From contig JAQGLW010000189.1 in assembly GCA_028292665.1 (NCBI GenBank), positions 1 through 64,000 on the forward strand: a DNA stretch of 64,000 nucleotides. The letters run 5' to 3'. The notes beneath the pieces are model-generated. The model made no database searches, was not told the origin of the DNA, and saw only the letters and a list, made by a program, of their open reading frames with translations. The position numbers and the translations under genes are program-made. How positions within the stretch are numbered: the stretch's first letter is position 1; each line of letters opens with the position of its first letter. Positions 57,252 to 64,000 of this stretch are shown one piece after another. Source of the stretch: Herminiimonas sp. GTDB lineage: Bacteria; Pseudomonadota; Gammaproteobacteria; Burkholderiales; Burkholderiaceae_D.

Positions 57252-59402
57252 ATGAAAACAAAGCGCCTCATGTTGTTACTGCTGGCGGCAGCGGCGATTG
57301 CGGCTTATTTTATATTCGATCTGGGACGCTTCCTGAGCCTCGATACGCTCAGGTCGCGTCAGGAAGAACTGCAGGCCTTCGCGCAGATGCATCCGTGGCG
57401 AAGCGCCGCCGTTTTCTTTTGCATCTACACGCTGGCTACCGCATTGTCGTTTCCCGGCGCAACGATTCTGACATTGGCGGCGGGCGCTATTTTCGGATTG
57501 TGGCGGGGGACGTTGATCGTGTCGTTCGCATCGACCATCGGCGCGACGCTGGCCTTCCTCGCCGCGCGCTTCATCCTGCGCGATTGGATACAGCAGCGCT
57601 TCGGCGCAAAACTGAAATCCTTCAACGAAGGCGTTGCCAGCGATGGGCCGTTCTACCTGTTCACGTTGCGGCTGGTGCCGGTGTTTCCGTTTTTCCTGAT
57701 CAATCTGCTGATGGGATTGACGCCGATGGGCGCCTGGACTTTTTACCGGGTAAGCCAGTTGGGCATGCTGGCCGGCACGCTGGTTTACGTGAATGCCGGC
57801 ACGCAGTTGGCGAACATCACGTCGCTCAAGGGAATTCTGTCGCCCGCCCTGGTGTTCTCGTTCGTTTTGCTGGGAATATTTCCGCTGCTGGCAAAGAAGG
57901 CAATCGAGCTGTTCCGGCTGCGCAAAGTGTATGCGCGATGGCCGCGTCCGCAGCGCTATGACTACAACATGGTGGTCATCGGCGGCGGCTCCGCGGGTCT
58001 CGTTACGTCGTACATCGCGGCGGCGGTCAAGGCCAGGGTCGCATTGATCGAGCGGCACAAGCTTGGCGGCGATTGTCTCAATACCGGCTGCGTGCCGTCG
58101 AAGGCGCTGATCCGTTCTGCCAGGCTGATGTCGCAGATCGGACGCGCGCAGGAATTCGGCCTGGTGTCCGCGACTGCGCAGGTCGATTTCGCCGCAGTGA
58201 TGGAACGGGTGCAGCGTATCGTGAAAGCCATCGAGCCGCATGATTCGGCCGAACGCTACAAGGGACTGGGAGTCGAATGCGTGCAAGGCGACGCCAGAAT
58301 CATTTCGCCGTTCGCCGTGGAAGTGAAAGGCGCGGGCGGCGCCGTACGCACGCTGACCACCAGGAGCATCGTGATCGCCGCAGGCGCGCAGCCGTTCGTG
58401 CCGCCGATTCCCGGCCTGGCGGATACCGGCTATCTGACGTCGGATACATTGTGGAGCTTGCGCGAATTGCCGAGGCGGCTGGTAGTGCTGGGCGGCGGCC
58501 CTGTCGGCTGCGAATTGGCGCAGGCGTTTGCGCGGCTCGGGTCGCAAGTGATCCAGGTCGAGATGGCCGAACGCCTGCTCGTGCGCGAAGACCCGGATGT
58601 GTCGGCGCTGGTCGAGGCGCGATTCCGCGCGGAAGGCATTCGCGTGCTGACCGCTCACAAGGCCGGGCAATTCATGGCCGAAAACGGCGAGAAAGTAATG
58701 ATTGCCGAACATGAGGGCAAGGAGGTAAGGATTCCGTTCGACCTCGTATTGTGCGCGGTCGGTCGCATCGCCAACACCACCGGTTACGGACTGGAAGAAT
58801 TGGGCATTGCGACGACGGCGGCGCGCACTGTCGAAACCGATGCGTATCTGCAAACGCCGTATCCCAATATTTTTGCCGCCGGCGACGTCGCGGGACCGTT
58901 CCAGTTTACCCACACCGCTTCGCATCAGGCCTGGTATGCGGCAGTCAACGGATTGTTCGGCCGCTTCAAAAAGTTCAAGGCGGATTACTCGGTGATTCCA
59001 TGGGCTGTCTTTACCGAGCCGGAAGTCGCGCGGGTCGGCCTGAATGAACAGGAGGCGAAAGCGCAGAATATTCCGCATGAGGTGACGATCTACGGCCTCG
59101 ACGATCTGGATCGCGCGATTGCCGATGGAGAAGCGCATGGCTTCGTCAAAGTGTTGACGGCGCCGGGCAAGGACAGGATTCTCGGCGCAACGATCGTCGG
59201 CGAGCATGCGGGCGATCTGATTGCGGAATATGTAATGGCGATGAAGCATGGTCTCGGCCTCAACAAGATTCTCGGTACCATCCATATTTATCCGACGCTG
59301 GCCGAAGCCAACAAGTATGCGGCGGGCGCCTGGAAGCGTGCGCATGCGCCGGTGAAATTGCTGGAGTGGGTCAAGCGATATCATGCGTGGCAACGCGGAT
59401 GA
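57252..59402 (+). CDS. Fusion of TVP38/TMEM64 membrane domain and FAD-dependent disulfide oxidoreductase
   Basis: 716 residues from the ATG at 57252 (CAGGGA upstream). Residues 1 to about 225 form a TVP38/TMEM64 (DedA-related) domain with SFPGATILTLAAGAIFG and RLVPVFPFFLINLLMGLTPM. From about 237 a mercuric-reductase-like flavoprotein follows. FAD site: VVIGGGSAGLVTSYIAA. Redox pair: Cys275 and Cys280 in GGDCLNTGCVPSKAL. NAD(P) site: VVLGGGPVGCELAQAFARLG. C-terminal interface: HIYPTLAEANKYAAGAWK. No N-terminal HMA domain and no vicinal C-terminal Cys of true MerA are seen. Its place between arsS and two arsenosugar-type glycosyltransferases suggests a membrane-linked redox step. Confidence 0.88.
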   Translation: MKTKRLMLLLLAAAAIAAYFIFDLGRFLSLDTLRSRQEELQAFAQMHPWRSAAVFFCIYTLATALSFPGATILTLAAGAIFGLWRGTLIVSFASTIGATLAFLAARFILRDWIQQRFGAKLKSFNEGVASDGPFYLFTLRLVPVFPFFLINLLMGLTPMGAWTFYRVSQLGMLAGTLVYVNAGTQLANITSLKGILSPALVFSFVLLGIFPLLAKKAIELFRLRKVYARWPRPQRYDYNMVVIGGGSAGLVTSYIAAAVKARVALIERHKLGGDCLNTGCVPSKALIRSARLMSQIGRAQEFGLVSATAQVDFAAVMERVQRIVKAIEPHDSAERYKGLGVECVQGDARIISPFAVEVKGAGGAVRTLTTRSIVIAAGAQPFVPPIPGLADTGYLTSDTLWSLRELPRRLVVLGGGPVGCELAQAFARLGSQVIQVEMAERLLVREDPDVSALVEARFRAEGIRVLTAHKAGQFMAENGEKVMIAEHEGKEVRIPFDLVLCAVGRIANTTGYGLEELGIATTAARTVETDAYLQTPYPNIFAAGDVAGPFQFTHTASHQAWYAAVNGLFGRFKKFKADYSVIPWAVFTEPEVARVGLNEQEAKAQNIPHEVTIYGLDDLDRAIADGEAHGFVKVLTAPGKDRILGATIVGEHAGDLIAEYVMAMKHGLGLNKILGTIHIYPTLAEANKYAAGAWKRAHAPVKLLEWVKRYHAWQRG

Positions 59403-59418
59403 TCAGGTTATTCGCTTC

Positions 59419-60102
59419 ATGACACGTTTATCGATCATCGTTCCGGCGCTCAATGAAGCCGCCGGCATTGTTCCGCTGTTGACACAGCTTGCCGCGCTGC
59501 GCGCCCGCGGTGCGCAAGTCATTGTCGTCGATGGCGGCAGCCGCGACGGCACGCCGGCATTGGCCCGGCCGCTTGCCGACATGGTGGTGGATTCAGCCCG
59601 CGGACGGGCGCTGCAGATGAATGCCGGCGCACGGCACGCACAGGGCGAGGCGATGCTGTTTTTGCATGCCGACACGGTCCTGCCTGCCGATGCCGATGCG
59701 CTGATTGCCGCAGCGTTGCGCGATTATCAATGGGGACGATTCGATGTCCGTTTGAGCGGTGCGCATCCGATGCTGCCGGTGATTGCCGCAATGATGAACC
59801 TGCGCTCGCGCATCACCGGCATCGCTACCGGCGATCAGGCAATCTTCATGCGCAGCGAAGCATTCCATCGCCTGAACGGATTTGCATCGATCCCGCTGAT
59901 GGAAGACATCGAATTGAGCAAGCGCTTGAAGCGGACAGGCCGCCCGGCCTGCCTGCGTGCGCGGGTTGCGGCCTCGGCACGCCGCTGGGAAGAGCACGGC
60001 ATCTGGCGCACCATTCTTTTGATGTGGCGTTTGCGGACGGCTTATTTTTTCGGCGCCGATCCGCGCGCGCTGGCTGCAGCTTACGGTTACCGCGACCGAT
60101 GA
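59419..60102 (+). CDS. TIGR04283-type glycosyltransferase (family 2)
   Basis: 227 residues from the ATG at 59419. GT-A fold with LSIIVPALNEAAGIVPLL and VIVVDGGSRDGTPALA at the N-terminus. Metal-binding region: AMLFLHADTVLPADAD. TGIATGDQAIFMRSEAFHRLNGF and PLMEDIELSKRLKR follow. The family is annotated as arsenosugar-biosynthesis-associated because it co-occurs with arsS. It lies 16 nt after the fusion gene, and its stop overlaps the next start (ATGA). Confidence 0.88.
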   Translation: MTRLSIIVPALNEAAGIVPLLTQLAALRARGAQVIVVDGGSRDGTPALARPLADMVVDSARGRALQMNAGARHAQGEAMLFLHADTVLPADADALIAAALRDYQWGRFDVRLSGAHPMLPVIAAMMNLRSRITGIATGDQAIFMRSEAFHRLNGFASIPLMEDIELSKRLKRTGRPACLRARVAASARRWEEHGIWRTILLMWRLRTAYFFGADPRALAAAYGYRDR

Positions 60103-60764
60103 CTGCGCCTTTTCACATCGCGGTTTTCGCCAAGGCGCCGGTTGCCGGCACGGTCAAGACGCGCCTGATTCCGCTGCTGGGAAAAGAAGCGGCTGCCGAA
60201 GCGCAACGTGCAATGATACTGCGGACACTGGCTACCGCTTGCCGCGCAGCGCCCGGACAAGTGTCGTTGTGGACAGCGGGCGAAAGCGGCCATCCTTTTT
60301 TTGCGGAATGTGCCGGCCGCTTCGACGCGGTTCTGTACCGGCAATGCGAAGGCGGTCTCGGAAAACGCATGGCCGACTGCCTGCATATGCATTTAAGGCA
60401 ACATCGGGCGGTATTACTGATCGGCACCGATTGCCCGGCGCTGTCGCCGGCTGATTTGCAGGCCGCGGCGCAGGCATTGCGGCAAGGCGCGCACATGGTT
60501 TTCACGCCCGCCGAAGATGGCGGCTATGTGCTGGTCGGCGCGCGCGGGCACGGCAATTCCGAGACGGATTTTTTACAGGCGTTCGATGCGATCGATTGGG
60601 GTACGCCGCAGGTGATGGCGCAAACCCGCAGCCGGCTGGCCGCGATCGGCTGGCAGGCGGGCAGCGACTGGATCGAGCTGCCCGCGCTATGGGATGTCGA
60701 TACGCCGGCCGATTATATTCGCGCGCAGCAGGCCGGCCTGTTGTCCGGCATCGCCGATTGGTGA
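60099..60764 (+). CDS. TIGR04282-type (DUF2064) glycosyltransferase-like protein
   Basis: 221 residues from the ATG at 60099, which overlaps the preceding stop by 4 nt; a much longer in-frame extension lies inside the previous gene and is rejected. The nucleotidyltransferase-like fold has IAVFAKAPVAGTVKTRLIPLLG, the acidic motif LLIGTDCPALSPADL and TPAEDGGYVLVGARG. Family members pair with TIGR04283 proteins beside radical SAM genes, as here. Nucleotide-sugar use is plausible but unproven. Confidence 0.88.
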   Translation: MTAPFHIAVFAKAPVAGTVKTRLIPLLGKEAAAEAQRAMILRTLATACRAAPGQVSLWTAGESGHPFFAECAGRFDAVLYRQCEGGLGKRMADCLHMHLRQHRAVLLIGTDCPALSPADLQAAAQALRQGAHMVFTPAEDGGYVLVGARGHGNSETDFLQAFDAIDWGTPQVMAQTRSRLAAIGWQAGSDWIELPALWDVDTPADYIRAQQAGLLSGIADW

Positions 60765-60806
60765 ATTACCCGAAGCGGTGTTGCGGAATACCTTGTTGCG
60801 TTTGCA

Positions 60807-61337
60807 TCACGACGGTTTTTTCTCCGACCCTTCGACATTTGCTTCTGCGAACGTTTCCCAGGAAGCTTCCACCACTTCGGCTTTGGGAAGATGCCGGTAA
60901 TGATAATGCGTCAAGCCCTGGGTAATGTATTCGTCATTGCTCTCAACCGGCTGGGTCGCTTTGCCGGCGGCGGCATCCTGGATGCTTTTCTCGACCGGAA
61001 AGCGCCAATAGATATTGTCGATTTCCAGCCGATGCAGGTTATGCACGAGATCGCGCAGCGTCGATTCGATGATATGGGACAGGCGGAATCGCTTCATCGG
61101 TTCGGATTCGATGCAGACGGTGAAGCGCTTTGTGCCCGGCAGGCGGGCGCAGTCAACCGAGACTCTCACGCCGCTCTTGTGAAAATAATCGGCGATCGCC
61201 TTTTTTATCAGGGAGATATTCCGCTCATCGCGGTATGCCTTGATCCGAACGATCGCCACATAGATCATGACGGCGATGACATTGACCGCAATCAGATAAA
61301 GAATTGCCAGATTGGATAAGCCTGTTGTCGAGTGCAT
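60807..61337 (-). CDS. Hypothetical single-pass membrane protein
   Basis: 176 residues from the ATG at 61337. One N-terminal membrane helix (about 8-30, LAILYLIAVNVIAVMIYVAIV) is followed by a soluble alpha/beta part (DYFHKSGVRVSVDCARLPGT, then SEPMKRFRLSHIIESTLRDLV). The tail is Glu- and His-rich. I do not recognise the family. It converges on the arsenosugar-type cluster, with 42 nt between stops, and has no obvious operon partner. Confidence 0.6.
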   Translation of the reverse strand: MHSTTGLSNLAILYLIAVNVIAVMIYVAIVRIKAYRDERNISLIKKAIADYFHKSGVRVSVDCARLPGTKRFTVCIESEPMKRFRLSHIIESTLRDLVHNLHRLEIDNIYWRFPVEKSIQDAAAGKATQPVESNDEYITQGLTHYHYRHLPKAEVVEASWETFAEANVEGSEKKPS

Positions 61338-61512
61338 TTTCGTTCCGTTCCATTGTTGGCGGTAATTGGCCATTGCGCCCGTGATAATAGCAATGCCGCG
61401 GACGCGACGCCGATTTCAATGAATTTAATTTTAAAACAGATATCCGTCAACTATTCGCCTGTCGGGCGCCGCCGATGCAACCGCCTTTGCAGACGGCGGA
61501 ACGATTCAGGCA

Positions 61513-62928
61513 TCAGGCCGCTTCGCAGATGCGATTGCGCCCGTTTTGTTTTGCCTTGTACAACGCGGTATCCGCCGCCTGGATCAAGGCGCCGGCGTCC
61601 GTCATCGCAGTGGCTTCCGACATGCTTAAATTCAGGCTCGATACGCCGATGCTGATCGTGACGGGATGTTCGGGATGCAGTATCGCTACCGCACGGCGAA
61701 GCCGCTCGGCAATGATCAGCGTACCTTCCCGGCCGGTATTGGGCAGAATCACCGCAAACTCTTCGCCGCCGTAGCGTGCGATGGTGTCGTGCGAGCGGGC
61801 GTTTTCCTGCATTACCCGCGCCACCGATTTCAATAACTCGTCGCCTGCCGGATGCCCGAATGAATCATTGAATTTCTTGAACCGGTCCACATCGATCATC
61901 AGCAGCGATAGCGACAAATGATACCGTTGCGCGCGGTCGAATTCTTCGGTCAGTTTCTCATCGAATGCGCGCCGGTTTTTCAGGCCGGTGAGCACATCCG
62001 TGGAGCTCAGGATCTCAAACTGCACCAGCATGCTTTCCAATTTCTGCTGGTACTCTTCCAGTTGCTGCTCGTACAGCTTGTTTTCCGTAATATCGAGAGC
62101 CACTCCCCCGAGCATTTTCTGCTTGGTTTTCAACGGGAATTTATAGGTGTGCCAGTAGGTCGGCGCAGAGCCGGGGATTTGCACGGTTTCAGTTACGGAA
62201 ACGGTCGTATTCCCGGACAGGACTTCGATATCGTGCGCGCGCAATTTCTTCGCCTGATCTTCCGGCCATATTTCAAAATCGGTTTTCCCGATGACATCGG
62301 ACGGTTGCATGTTGAAGCGCTGCAGATAGGCCTGGTTGACGTACTGCATGCGGCCTTGCTCATCTTTCAAAAAAGCGGCGGCCGGACTGTTGTCCATGAA
62401 TATCCTGAATCGATGTTCGCTCTCTTCCAGCTCGATTGTCTTGCGCCTCAGTTCGAGTTGCGCGATGACTTGCCGGGACAAGATGCTTAATGCTTCTTTT
62501 TGCTGCTGATTGAGTTCGCGCGGGATGCGATCCAATACGCATAATGTTCCGAGCACCTGATCGTCGGGCGTCACCAGGGGCGCGCCGGCGTAAAACCGGA
62601 TATTCGGCTGGGACCGAACCAGCGGGTTGCCCGCAAAACGGTCGTCGGCATGCGCATCGCCGACGACGAGCAGTTCGTCTCCCTGCGACAGTGCGTGCGA
62701 GCAGAACGAAATATCCCTGGCAGTTTGCTCCATCTCCAATCCGATCCTCGCCTTGAACCACTGGCGGTCGGCATCGACCAGACTGAGCATCGCGATCGGC
62801 GCGCCGCAAATGGCCGATGCCAGCCGCACAATGTCGTCGTACGGCTGCTCGGGCGAGGTATCGAGCACATGATATCGGCGAAGAGCCTGCAATCTGGCCG
62901 CTTCATTGGCAGGTAGGGGAGCTGTCAT
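61513..62928 (-). CDS. GAF-PAS-GGDEF diguanylate cyclase
   Basis: 471 residues, soluble. A GAF domain (about 25-160; ICGAPIAMLSLVDADRQWFKAR) is followed by a PAS domain (about 170-290; FRIFMDNSPAAAFLKDEQGRMQY). A C-terminal GGDEF domain follows with STDVLTGLKNRRAFDEKL, LMIDVDRFKKFNDSFGHPAGD and the active GGEEF near residue 388. An inhibitory I-site RSHD lies exactly five residues before GGEEF. It should make cyclic di-GMP with product inhibition, under sensory control of unknown ligands. Confidence 0.93.
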   Translation of the reverse strand: MTAPLPANEAARLQALRRYHVLDTSPEQPYDDIVRLASAICGAPIAMLSLVDADRQWFKARIGLEMEQTARDISFCSHALSQGDELLVVGDAHADDRFAGNPLVRSQPNIRFYAGAPLVTPDDQVLGTLCVLDRIPRELNQQQKEALSILSRQVIAQLELRRKTIELEESEHRFRIFMDNSPAAAFLKDEQGRMQYVNQAYLQRFNMQPSDVIGKTDFEIWPEDQAKKLRAHDIEVLSGNTTVSVTETVQIPGSAPTYWHTYKFPLKTKQKMLGGVALDITENKLYEQQLEEYQQKLESMLVQFEILSSTDVLTGLKNRRAFDEKLTEEFDRAQRYHLSLSLLMIDVDRFKKFNDSFGHPAGDELLKSVARVMQENARSHDTIARYGGEEFAVILPNTGREGTLIIAERLRRAVAILHPEHPVTISIGVSSLNLSMSEATAMTDAGALIQAADTALYKAKQNGRNRICEAA

Positions 62929-63175
62929 GTTTCGCTTGATGGAGTTTTTCGATGAAATCCAAAACTAACACAAAACCGGCTCTTGGAAGAAAAGAGTTCG
63001 ATTTCAGCAGGAATCCGGCAGCGATGAATCGCTATCCGGCAGCCGGCTGAAAATCGCGCCGGATTATCGCAATGAAAAGGCCGAGTCTTTTTCAACAGGC
63101 GGCCGATCCGGATAAATCCAGGGTTTGCATCGGCGTCCGTTATATCTTTCCGCATCTTCGTCGTTCCTGCTGCAA

Positions 63176-63922
63176 TCATGCCGTCTTTTTTGCCAGGCCC
63201 AGATAGGTATCGATGACTTTCGGATCGTTCGCGAGTTCGGATGCGGGGCCTTCAAGCGCAATCTCGCCGGTTTCCAGCACATAGGCATAATCGGCGACTT
63301 GCAATGCCGCGCGCGCATTTTGCTCGACCAGCAGAATCGCGACGCCGCTCTGCCTGAGCCGGACGATGATATGGAATATTTCCTTGACGATCAACGGAGC
63401 CAGGCCAAGGCTCGGTTCGTCCAGCATCAGCAGTTGCGGCCTGGCCATCAGTGCCCGGCCGATCGCGAGCATCTGCCGTTCCCCGCCGGACAGCGTGCCG
63501 GTATCCTGGCGGCGCCGCTCTTTCAGGCGCGGGAAAAGATCGAACACGACGTCCATCTGGTCGGCGTAATTCTTTTCGCGCGCCTTGTAGCGGCGATAAC
63601 TGCCCAGCAGCAGATTGTCTTCCACCGTCATCGTCGCGAACAGCTCGCGCTTTTCCGGCACCAGGCACATGCCGCGCGCAACCCGCGATTCGATCGGGAC
63701 GCCGCTCATGTCATGGCCGAGCAGCGAGATCCGGCCGCGCAGCGTGCCGCCGGCCGGAAGCGCATCGGCAATGGCATTGAGCATCGTCGATTTGCCGGCG
63801 CCGTTGGGGCCGATCACGGTGACGATCCGGCCCGCGCCCACGGTCAGATTCACGCCGTGCAGCGCTTCGACCTTGCCGTAGCCGACATGCAGATCGCTGA
63901 CTTCAAGTACCGGTGCCGCCAT
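63176..63922 (-). CDS. livF: Branched-chain amino acid ABC transporter ATP-binding protein LivF
   Basis: 248 residues. Walker [15 protein letters not shown], signature [15 protein letters not shown], Walker [14 protein letters not shown] and the LivF-type [18 protein letters not shown] are present. It powers uptake of leucine, isoleucine, valine or related compounds by the HAAT family. The partner genes (livG, livHM, binding protein) would lie beyond the right edge, upstream on this strand. A MITE-like repeat begins 33 nt before its start. Confidence 0.93.
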   Translation of the reverse strand: MAAPVLEVSDLHVGYGKVEALHGVNLTVGAGRIVTVIGPNGAGKSTMLNAIADALPAGGTLRGRISLLGHDMSGVPIESRVARGMCLVPEKRELFATMTVEDNLLLGSYRRYKAREKNYADQMDVVFDLFPRLKERRRQDTGTLSGGERQMLAIGRALMARPQLLMLDEPSLGLAPLIVKEIFHIIVRLRQSGVAILLVEQNARAALQVADYAYVLETGEIALEGPASELANDPKVIDTYLGLAKKTA

Positions 63923-63957
63923 CGCTCGCTTCCTTCACAATGCAATCATCGTCATTA

Positions 63958-64000
63958 GAGCGGTTTTCGTATCAGTGTATGGGCGCTGCGGGCCGCTTTG
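63958..64000. mobile_element. Second MITE-like element, cut by the window end
   Basis: TA (63956-63957) followed by GAGCGGTTTTCGTATCAGTG and on to GGGCGCT. It is identical to the left end of the 27738 element for 33 nt counting the TTA, then diverges (GCGGGCC here, TTGGAGC there). Same orientation as the first copy. It sits just upstream of livF on the side of the presumed operon. Confidence 0.75.

Noticed and set aside
57276-59393. 705-codon open frame antisense to the TVP38-oxidoreductase gene
   Set aside because: It mirrors the plus-strand gene in a codon-biased region and reads as His/Arg/Gln-rich non-protein sequence. The plus strand has clear FAD and redox motifs.
59730-60098. Long N-terminal extension of the TIGR04282-type gene
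   Set aside because: It lies wholly inside the preceding glycosyltransferase gene in another frame. The family N-terminus starts at the ATG at 60099, which overlaps the upstream stop.

Overview
This 64 kb window is a dense stretch of bacterial chromosome, most likely from a betaproteobacterium of the Burkholderiales, probably Oxalobacteraceae (Herminiimonas-like). That placement is an inference. It rests on moderately high G+C, on protein sequences that read as Burkholderiales versions, and on gene orders familiar from that group: rpsT facing murJ; ribF-ileS-lspA-coaBC-dut; rluE/icd/csp/clpS/clpA; yhdP-nit-tldD next to glnE; and orn facing a Ste24 protease, pterin dehydratase and rsgA. No rRNA, phage, plasmid or CRISPR locus was seen. 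One tRNA is present, tRNA-Arg(CCU).

Layout. 0-9.8 kb: MscS channel, tRNA-Arg, uup, a SirB1-type protein, murJ facing rpsT, a DUF192 protein, a small secreted Ala/Lys-rich protein, a HupE/UreJ membrane protein and rluE. 10-16 kb: icd, a cold-shock protein and clpS-clpA. 15-22.3 kb: a minus-strand operon ribF-ileS-lspA-coaBC-dut plus a PDZ/M48 lipoprotein. 22.6-27.3 kb: yidB-like, rsmE, tkt and gap. 27.4-31.4 kb: a copper module (copZ facing copA-cueR, each with a MerR-type 19-bp-spacer promoter), then a decayed dioxygenase fragment and alkB. 31.5-43 kb: a signal peptidase, glnE, yhdP-nit-tldD, and aroG behind what looks like a complete Phe/Tyr leader-peptide attenuator. 43-53.8 kb: aspartic protease, yajQ, murB, ppnP, argF-argG, rsgA, pterin dehydratase, Ste24 protease, orn, thiolase and a YecA-type protein. 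54-60.8 kb: srkA, mtnP and an arsenosugar-type cluster (arsS, a TVP38-FAD oxidoreductase fusion and two glycosyltransferases). 60.8-64 kb: a membrane protein, a GAF-PAS-GGDEF protein and livF.

Most genes are housekeeping. The observations most worth a second look are: (1) the aroG attenuator at 41766-41910, with a 23-residue leader holding seven Phe/Tyr codons in nine and an intrinsic terminator; (2) a 147-bp TA-flanked, MITE-like palindromic element inserted between the two CueR-type promoters of the copper module, with a second copy starting at the window's end beside livF; (3) the arsenosugar-type cluster, with its membrane-oxidoreductase fusion and adjacent MTA phosphorylase but no arsM in view; (4) a terminator-like hairpin directly before the argF start; (5) an M48 lipoprotein whose first zinc-binding His is Lys; and (6) the C-terminal remnant of a 2OG-Fe(II) oxygenase between cueR and alkB. 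All functional statements come from reading the sequence and from remembered family features. No database search was run.
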